Shown here piece after piece: positions 57,216-64,000 of a stretch of DNA of 64,000 bases (its first letter is position 1; the number at the start of each line of letters is the position of its first letter). Under the pieces are notes generated by a model, which saw only the letters and a program-made list of their open reading frames with translations, was not told the origin of the DNA and made no database searches. The translations under genes were made by a program, and so were the position numbers. Source of the DNA: Parasponia andersonii (taxonomy: Eukaryota > Streptophyta > Magnoliopsida > Rosales > Cannabaceae). Where the stretch lies: assembly GCA_002914805.1 (NCBI GenBank), contig JXTB01000002.1, forward strand, positions 2,409,100 through 2,473,099, in the 5' to 3' direction.

Positions 57216-58029
57216 TGTAGGGCCCGCTTTTAGATTGTGTACCACGTGGACGATTAAGTGGCAGAACTGGCCGCAGGGGGCATACTGTCCGACACATGTC
57301 CAGAAGGATCGCCTAAAAGTCACACGAGTCACACGTGACACCAAATGGGCCCATGGGCTGTTGGAGACCAGAGCCGGATCCATCCCAGACCCTAGACGGT
57401 TTCGGCCCAGTCTAAATTTTACCTCGACAGCTGAGGGTCAGGAGCCTCGAGTGTCTTCCGCCAGAAGACCATTAGAGGCAGCGTACTGCTCCAGATCCAA
57501 ACAGGGCATTTAATGCAATCCTGGGTAGCTGTGCGCATAGGGCAAACCATCCTGACAGGACGGCGGCTTGTCAAAGTCTCATCCTCACCGGATTCGAGCC
57601 ATAGGGGACGGCGAAAATCAGGTCACGACGATATGAGAGAGATTACGGTAATCACGACCTGTGATTTCTGGAGTAAGTCATGATGAAAAAATGTATCCGA
57701 TCCTGGGATTGAGAGCTAGAAGGTTCTCAGTTCCAAGACTATATATATATGAGTCATGCGTCCCTCGGAGGACGAGAGGCATATATGCATACAGAGAGAG
57801 ATAGATAAGATTTGTATGCAAGAAAAAAGATTTTGATCTTTGCTACTCAATCTCAGGGATATACATCTGAATTAAGCATCAGAGAGTCTTTGCAGGTGGC
57901 CACCCCCGCCTCTCCGATCCGACCTGAAGTCAGAAGTACTCTGGGATAGCGAAGATACGTGGACAGTTGGTAGATACGATATCGACACTTTAGAGACACG
58001 TGGATAACTAATAAGAATCGTCGCCAACA
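57216..58029 (+). repeat. 3' LTR of right Tat element
   Basis: Starts TGTAGGGCCC, ends GTCGCCAACA; 814 bp. It matches the 5' LTR throughout with many transitions and includes the TATA-like run at 57740-57750. Confidence 0.93.
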
Positions 58030-58045
58030 TGTAGAGAGAAAAAAT

Positions 58046-59140
58046 GGACGTTACAATAGAACCAACACAATATAAACCCAGGTAAAAATGTAGTATATGT
58101 GAAATTAATTAAAGAGATAACTAATTCAATTTATTATTATTTTTGATTCAATAGAGATCATTAACTTATTGAAAGTAGAATAAGGGTAGTTATCTCATTT
58201 GTTATTTATATCTTTTTAATACCATTACATTAAATAACAAAAACCAATGTTTATATATGGGTATTAATTCAATAATTTTTTTATATAAGTATTGTTTTGG
58301 TCAATTAAAATTATTTATGCGTATTTTTTTAAAGTAAAATGAGACGAGAAAAAAATATTAAATAATAAGTATATTTTTTTTTCAACTACTCAAATTACGA
58401 TAACTGTTAGATCATGATTTAACGATAAAAAAAATACTTATGGATAAGTAAAAAAAAAAAACCCTATTAGATTGGAATCTTTATATATATAAACTAATCA
58501 ACAATATAGTGATTAATAACTAAATAAAAGTACAAGATCATATATCCAAAAAAAAAAAAAATACAAGATATCAGGAAACTTATTCGATTGCTTATCTCTT
58601 ATATTAATTCATATATGCGTGTCTACAAAGAATATATAAGGCATCATATATATATATATATATATATATAGATATAATTCCAGAAAATAGCTATATATAT
58701 TTATTTATTATATATATTTATTGTATATCTCTTTTTGAGGGAGGCATTATATAACTACTATATATATATTATATAATTTTATATCGTAATAGAAATAAAT
58801 AAATGAATTTTCGGCAAGGAAAGAAAGCTTTTTTTTAAAAAAAATAAAAATAAAAAATTAACTTATGGGGCAAGGAAAGAAAGTTAGGTACGTAAATAAA
58901 CACAAACTCTGGAATTGGATCCCCATATTGCCCAATTAGCTAGCTAGGTAATTGATTATTTTGCGTGCATTTTGATAATAATCTTTGGTATTATCTTTGT
59001 ACCGCCTTGATGATTTTTAGTGAAAGTTCTAATTATTTTGCGTTTCCAAATTGAGCAGTTACTTTTAAAAGAGTGTAACTTCTTTTATTAGATAAGGGGG
59101 CAATTTAAATGTCCGTGTCCGTGTCCGTGTGTGAGCTTAA
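58046..59140. other. AT-rich intergenic DNA
   Basis: Very AT-rich, with a TA-dinucleotide run at about 58649-58672 and poly-A/T tracts. No gene recognised. Confidence 0.6.
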
Positions 59141-59919
59141 AATAAAATAGACTACTCTCTCGTCTCTCTCCTGTGACTCAGCTTTCTCTCTCTGGTACAG
59201 TCTGAGAATGGCTTCCCCTCTGGTTCACTGGTGTGACCTCTCTCTCTGTGTCGTGACCAATCTCTCTCTGGTGTAAACCTAGTTTCAGGCCTTTGTGTTT
59301 CTGAATTTTAAATTTCTAGGTCAGTTCTCTCAATTTCTGGACCTATTTGGATTTTCCTCGTTTTCACTCTCAATTTCATCCGATATGTTCAGATTCCATG
59401 GTTCTTTTGTGCTTTTTTTTTTTTTTTTGAGTTTGGTGTTAAATCTGGATGATTCTTAGTTAATTGGTGTTAATCTTCAATTGATAACCTTGATATTTGT
59501 AGTTTGTGTGTGTTAGATTGGGTTTATGTTAGTCTCCTTTTCAGCTATTAAGTTTACCGAATATAGCTTACTCATTTATTTTTTTTATTGTTTTAGTCTG
59601 TTAAAATATTTTGCGGTTTAAGTGTTCGATAAAATGCTTGTGAGAAAGAGTTCCTTATTAATTTTATGAGTCAAAGAGACTTATGCATTAAATACCTTGT
59701 ATTTTGTATGTGCATTATATGTTAAAAGCTTCTATGACTTATGGGCTGACATTATATAATCTGCTTATGCTATTTAGTCTTTCCTTTAAGTTACTAATAT
59801 TCAGAAACTGTCATTTGATTGAATACTCTGAAAAACGATACACATACGTAGACGGGAGATATATAATATTGATTGTAGAAAGTCATTTGTAAAGCTTATT
59901 TCAAGATCAGGCATGTGAT

Positions 59920-59961
<42 letters not shown>

Positions 59962-61404
59962 TAGGATTAAAACCATTTACGTACTAAAGAGAAGAATGTA
60001 GTATTGGATCAGGCAATAAGTAAATGAGAAGGAATGAGACAATCTTTATTTTTTTTTCCTTCTTTTTTGCTCATGTGGATCTGTGTTTTTCTTTTTTTTG
60101 GGGGTCCTTCAGTCACAGCTATATATATAAGCTAACAAGCCTATTTTTTTTCTTTTTTTTTTTGGCCTCAGTTCATGCATTTATCTTCTAATGTTTCACC
60201 ATGCTTTTTTACATAACTAAGATCTTACATATCTAATTTGCGTAATAATAGAAGTAAATGAAGTGTGAATTTCATGTTTTTAAGGTCTTTAGCGACCCAC
60301 TTCTAATGTCTTTCTTTCTCTGTTTGATAATCATATTCATCTTGAATCTGATTTTTGTCAATCTTGTGCAGTACGGTGTGTCTCTGTTTTTGTTGATGAG
60401 TTTAGGAAATCTGAGATTCCTTTTTTATAGCATGTTATGGATTTTTCTGTATTTATGTAAAGGAATGTCTTTCTGCTTTCACTGTAGGTATCTGTATGTC
60501 ATATAAATTAATTTTGTTTCGGTTCTTATCATCTACACAATGCCACCCCCATTTCCGTCACTTTTTCACGAAAGAGTTATATTGATCAATTTTTATAGTT
60601 TTGGAAGGAAAGGAAAGCCATAGGTTGCCCCTCCCTTTTATGGTTATTTCCATACCTCTGTATCCAGGTAATTATATTCTTAAATTGTGGGAGTGATGTG
60701 TTTATAACTTCCATTTGTATCTCACTTTAAAGTTCTCCTCTTTTGTTTTTCCTTATGGTAGATGGCTTGCATAGAATGATCGATAAATGCTTCCCAGTGT
60801 TGTTTAGTGTTGTACTTGTACACGACAACTCATAATTTGTCACAATCTTTTTCGTCACTGAACTAGCTAGATATATATAATTTGTCACAACTCATAATTT
60901 GATCCTTTTGAATTCTCATCGAATTTTAGCTCTATATTCTTTCTACTTGATGGAAAAATGGTCTAATTATTTTATAGGTAAGCATTCGCTAGCACTAGTG
61001 CTGTTATAATTGTTATGTGATATTGCTGTGTACATAAAGATCTAAATTCAATAGATGTATTCATTTAGGACCCTGGCTTGCCCCTAACTGTCTCACACCA
61101 ACCACAACAATAAGTTATATATATATATATATAGAGCGAGAGCGAGAGAGAGAGTAATGAAATTGATTAAAGGCCAACACTCGGTTTCCAAGGTTTGAAG
61201 CTGAAGAAAGATTGAGGCTTCAAGCTGTTGTCCGTTTACTGGATAGTATATCTATATATAGGAATGATATCTCTTCTTTTAAATGGACTCTTTGTTGCCC
61301 CCTTTTTAATGCTTTATCTCAACTTGTAGATTGTTAATTATTATAAGAGGTGTATGTAACTTATTACATATTTTATTATTTTCATTATTATTTATAATTT
61401 GCAG
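59141..61404. other. region upstream of the PA200 fragment, function unclear
   Basis: A TCTCTC-rich leader-like stretch at 59155-59270 resembles a plant 5' UTR, followed by T-rich intron-like DNA. TA microsatellites occur at about 59922-59957 and 61113-61133, the latter followed by GA repeats. I found no PA200 exon here, so the first exon of the parent gene seems absent or unrecognisable. Confidence 0.4.
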
Positions 61405-62880
61405 TTTTATTAAGGCAAAAAGTGAAGTATCTCTGGAAGATGTGATTACTATTGTTGAGGTTGGCTTAGAATTGTTTCACATATCAGAAAACAAGCTTTA
61501 TGCCCAGGTACTACCTTGTATTTGTCAATTTTTTTTTTCTTTCGTTTATTTTTTATAAAGTTCTTACCAAGTGTTTGCTGTGCTTATTTTTTGTCATTCT
61601 TTTTTTTTCCCCCTAAATTTTGGTTCTATTTATCTGCATAGGTTAGATTTGGAAATGTTCTTGTTAGAATTCTCATTAAGTACCAAAGGAAATTGTCTTT
61701 AAAAGTTCAGTTGTGCCCATTCTATGATACTCTCATACACTCATACACTTCACCAGGTCAATTTTATATTTCTACCTTTATTTGTTTAATAGGCACAAAG
61801 GGTGCAAAACTTAGATGTAGAAGAAGCATATGATTTTTTTTTCTTCTTTCAACTTGATTAACTATGATAGTTTAGCGTGTTATCGTTAAGCAAGCTAGGG
61901 TTTCAAAACTCAAAATTGAAAGAGGCTTTCGAGCTCTGAAGTCAATGTTTCTCCTTGGTTAAATAAATAAGTGAAGAAAAGTACTACAAATATATGCATT
62001 ACATGAATGATAAATATGTCTCTGATTGCCAGTGTGTGCCTATATCATGTATACATATGTTATACATGTGAACTTCTAGAGATTTATCTGTTCTTGAAAT
62101 CTTGTATATTATTGTGCTTCTTGTCATGCTTTCTCTTAAAAAAAATTTAGCTTACTAGTTTTTGGTACTTACTTTTTGTCCTTCCACTAACAACTTTTTT
62201 TTCTACCGAAAAATTATTTTTTAATCAAGAATCATGGCATACAATATATAAATATTCTGGGAATGTTGTAAAAATATTGAATTTGTAAATGGTGCAGGAA
62301 TACCAGTGCAGAAGGTTGGAGATTGAGACAACAACATTTTGAGATGATTACTTCCCTTATTCAGTTCCGTAGGAGGTTCTTCCCTCTGGGTTTTGCATTT
62401 GAGATACGGTCTGAGTTTAGGTAAGTGCTTCTAGGCTTCCCTTCCTCAATTTGGTCAATCTCCGAGAACCATTATTGTTATTTTTGAATTTTTCTCCATC
62501 CATCAGAAGTTATATCCTTTTGGAAATTGATTTGAGATTTTCTCGACGAAATATATTTCCCCCCTAGTTTGAGTTACGCCTGCATATAGTGAGTTGACAA
62601 TTTCTATCTAACTGACTTATACTTCTGGTGTTTGTTCTTTAGTAATAATTAACTTATTAGATTAACACAATTAAATAGAATCATCAACTTGTTGATGAAG
62701 GTGTAACACTGGATTTTTGACTGATATTTTGGATTAACATACATAATGAAGTAAAAATGCAGATCTTTGGAGAATCCGTGGCATAAATTGACACTTGAGG
62801 GATTGAGGTTTGTGAGACTCTTTCTTCTAACAAACTTGGATAACCAGGACTTCTTTTCAGAGTAGGAGAATACGAAGGAT
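61405..62880 (+). pseudogene. PA200: PA200 (proteasome activator) gene fragment, broken
   Basis: Four exon-like pieces with GT-AG introns: 61405-61507, 61642-61756, 62298-62420 and 62763 to about 62880. They encode, in order, FIKAKSEVSLEDVITIVEVG with SENKLYAQ, VRFGNVLVRILIKYQRKLSL, EGWRLRQQHFEMITSLI with RRFFPLGFAFEI, and LENPWHKLTLEGLRFVRLF with NQDFFSE. These follow the N-terminal part of plant PA200/Blm10, the HEAT-repeat cap of the 20S proteasome, a protein of about 1,800 residues. A net 2-base insertion near the end of the second exon (duplicated CATACACT-like words, about 61730-61750) shifts frame. A TAG follows NQDFFSE. Intron positions are kept, so it is a DNA-level copy of a gene piece. 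Confidence 0.85.
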
Positions 62881-63119
62881 TGAAGAACATGCCGCAGAAA
62901 GATAGTTGTAGATTTTTGGATTTGATTGGCAAGGTATTTAGATTTTATTGGATTTTGTGTTTACTTGTGGAATGATCTATCCATGCTTTATATTTTTTGA
63001 ATTGAAATATTGTACGTTGAACTACACGTATTAATGTCATTCCGGTATAGCAAGTTTATGAGTTCACAATTATCAGTTCTATATAGTGAATGTTTGAGTG
63101 AATATGACACAATAAAAGT
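62881..63119. other. AT-rich DNA, no gene recognised
   Basis: Lies between the last PA200-like exon and the CACTA-like terminus. Nothing coding is seen. Confidence 0.5.
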
Positions 63120-63470
63120 GTTATTATTTTTATTATATAGCATTAAAAAAATATTATAAAATAAGTATTTAATAACATAAAAAAGTTTTATCATAGGGTA
63201 TATGCTTTTAACGACACATACCAAAAAAATGTTATAAAATGGGATTTTATAACAACAAAAAAGTATTATGAAAGAGTTTGCATTTGTATTATAATTATAC
63301 TAAAATGTCATTGTTATATTACATAGTACCAAAAAAATGTTATAAAAAAGTCTTTTTATAATATCAGAATAATGATATAAAAGACTTGGATTTTTAATAA
63401 TATGAGTTAGACCTAAAATTTTTCATAACACTTTTTCAGTGTTATTAAAAGTATTTTTTTTCTTACGGTG
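63120..63470. mobile_element. terminal region of a CACTA-like DNA transposon
   Basis: On the minus strand the end reads CACCGTAAGAAAAAAAATAC, close to the CACTACAAGAAAAA type of end. The adjoining hairpin ATAACACT...AGTGTTAT is at 63425-63445. Inside are repeated subterminal words such as CCAAAAAAATGTTATAAAA (near 63221 and 63327). The next bases CTA (63471-63473) could be one half of a 3-bp target duplication. I did not find the matching other end within the window, so the element may be truncated or very diverged there. Confidence 0.55.
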
Positions 63471-64000
63471 CTAATAAGGCATCCATGGTTTTCGATGACA
63501 TGAATGCCATGGCTGGAGATGATCATGATGTACTACTAGGAGGCCTTTCCATTAATGCCAGTAGTGCTACTCATCATCATGATTTTGGGCAATTAATAGG
63601 CACAAATTGGTCGACAAAAAAAATGGTTTACACTCCATAACACGACGGCAGCCATCGATGCTTGGGTGGACGACTACGAAGGTGATATCAGGAAAGCATG
63701 CGGGTTTCGCTTTGAGTTGAGAGGGTGATGTCCTTCTACAAGGGTAAGATTAATTGGTCCAATCGGCAGAAAATTCCAATAAAAGTGGACCTACTCTTCT
63801 CTTCTAATAGGGCCATTGCCACTCGGGCAGTTGCCTTCGAACCCATGGATTGCCATGTGTTATTATGGACTATGGGGAGAAATTAGAACTAAACTGGTGG
63901 TTACCATTCATGGAGTTGGCTTCGCTAGTTGGATCCTGTATCAAATTAGCCCGGGCACTGATTAACAGGGTGATCTCTTTACAGCGGTCATTTGGTTATT
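63471..64000. other. unassigned sequence at window end
   Basis: Base composition rises to near even, as in coding DNA. A frame begins at the ATG at 63484 (MVFDDMNAMAGDDHDVLLGG) but stops after about 50 codons. Other frames give short open stretches such as KIPIKVDLLFSSNRAIATRA. I recognise no family. It may be a damaged gene that continues beyond the window. Confidence 0.35.

Larger units (their letters stand above)
45656..58029 (+). mobile_element. Tat-type Ty3/gypsy element, nearly complete
   Basis: A 12.4-kb element with two LTRs, PBS, gag, protease, RT, RNase H, a second (archaeal-type) RNase H, integrase, 112-bp tandem array, hairpin block, an antisense spliced gene, and PPT. The second RNase H, the array and the antisense gene are features of the Tat lineage of plant gypsy elements. 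An identical 16-base direct repeat flanks it (45640-45655 and 58030-58045), longer than the normal 5 bp. Many in-frame stops, including in integrase and gag, make it non-autonomous now. Internal order matches the left copy, which allows the deletions there to be placed. Confidence 0.93.

Noticed and set aside
59704-60506. Short plus-strand frames rich in Phe and Leu
   Set aside because: T-rich intron-like DNA gives hydrophobic frames by chance; no domain or splice evidence.

Overview
This window is nuclear DNA from a flowering plant, very probably a eudicot. It is AT-rich, has GT-AG introns, and carries plant housekeeping genes (PPR protein, LIFEGUARD/BI-1-like, BSD-domain protein, MO25-like) in a sea of plant LTR retrotransposons and MITE-like elements. 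I cannot name the species. There is a 446-base assembly gap (26290-26735) and a single N at 31220.

Layout. 1-3410: decayed intergenic DNA with a MITE-like element (2554-2960). 3411-9395: a complete but dead Ty3/gypsy chromovirus on the minus strand, with 653-bp LTRs, PBS, PPT and chromodomain. 11086-16330: a complete but dead Ty1/copia element on the plus strand with CCTAT target duplication. 18452-20815: an intronless PPR gene with a recently expanded block of PPR motifs. 23636-26043: a four-exon LIFEGUARD/BI-1-like gene with a small MITE in intron 1. 28549-36590: a deletion derivative of a Ty3/gypsy Tat-type element (GTTAC target duplication). 37775-39070: a single-exon BSD-domain gene, minus strand. 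40043-44000: an 11-exon MO25-like gene, minus strand, reconstructed to 344 residues with every junction in phase. 45126-45215: a stray copy of MO25 exon 1. 45656-58029: a nearly full-length Tat-type element of the same family. 61405-62880: a broken, intron-containing fragment of the proteasome activator PA200. 63120-63470: a CACTA-like transposon terminus.

The most interesting material lies in the two Tat-type elements. Beyond gag-pol each carries, in order, a tandem array (100- or 112-bp units), a set of repeated hairpins whose stems show compensatory changes, and a multi-exon gene on the opposite strand. The antisense gene has introns at matching places in both copies, so it looks like a real spliced transcription unit inside the retrotransposon. 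Antisense ORFs and 3' tandem arrays are known for the Tat lineage; the conserved introns and covarying hairpins are what I would examine first.

The four host genes are unrelated in function and share no operon-like organisation. All pol genes carry stop codons, many explained by C-to-T (or G-to-A) change, as expected of old methylated retrotransposons.
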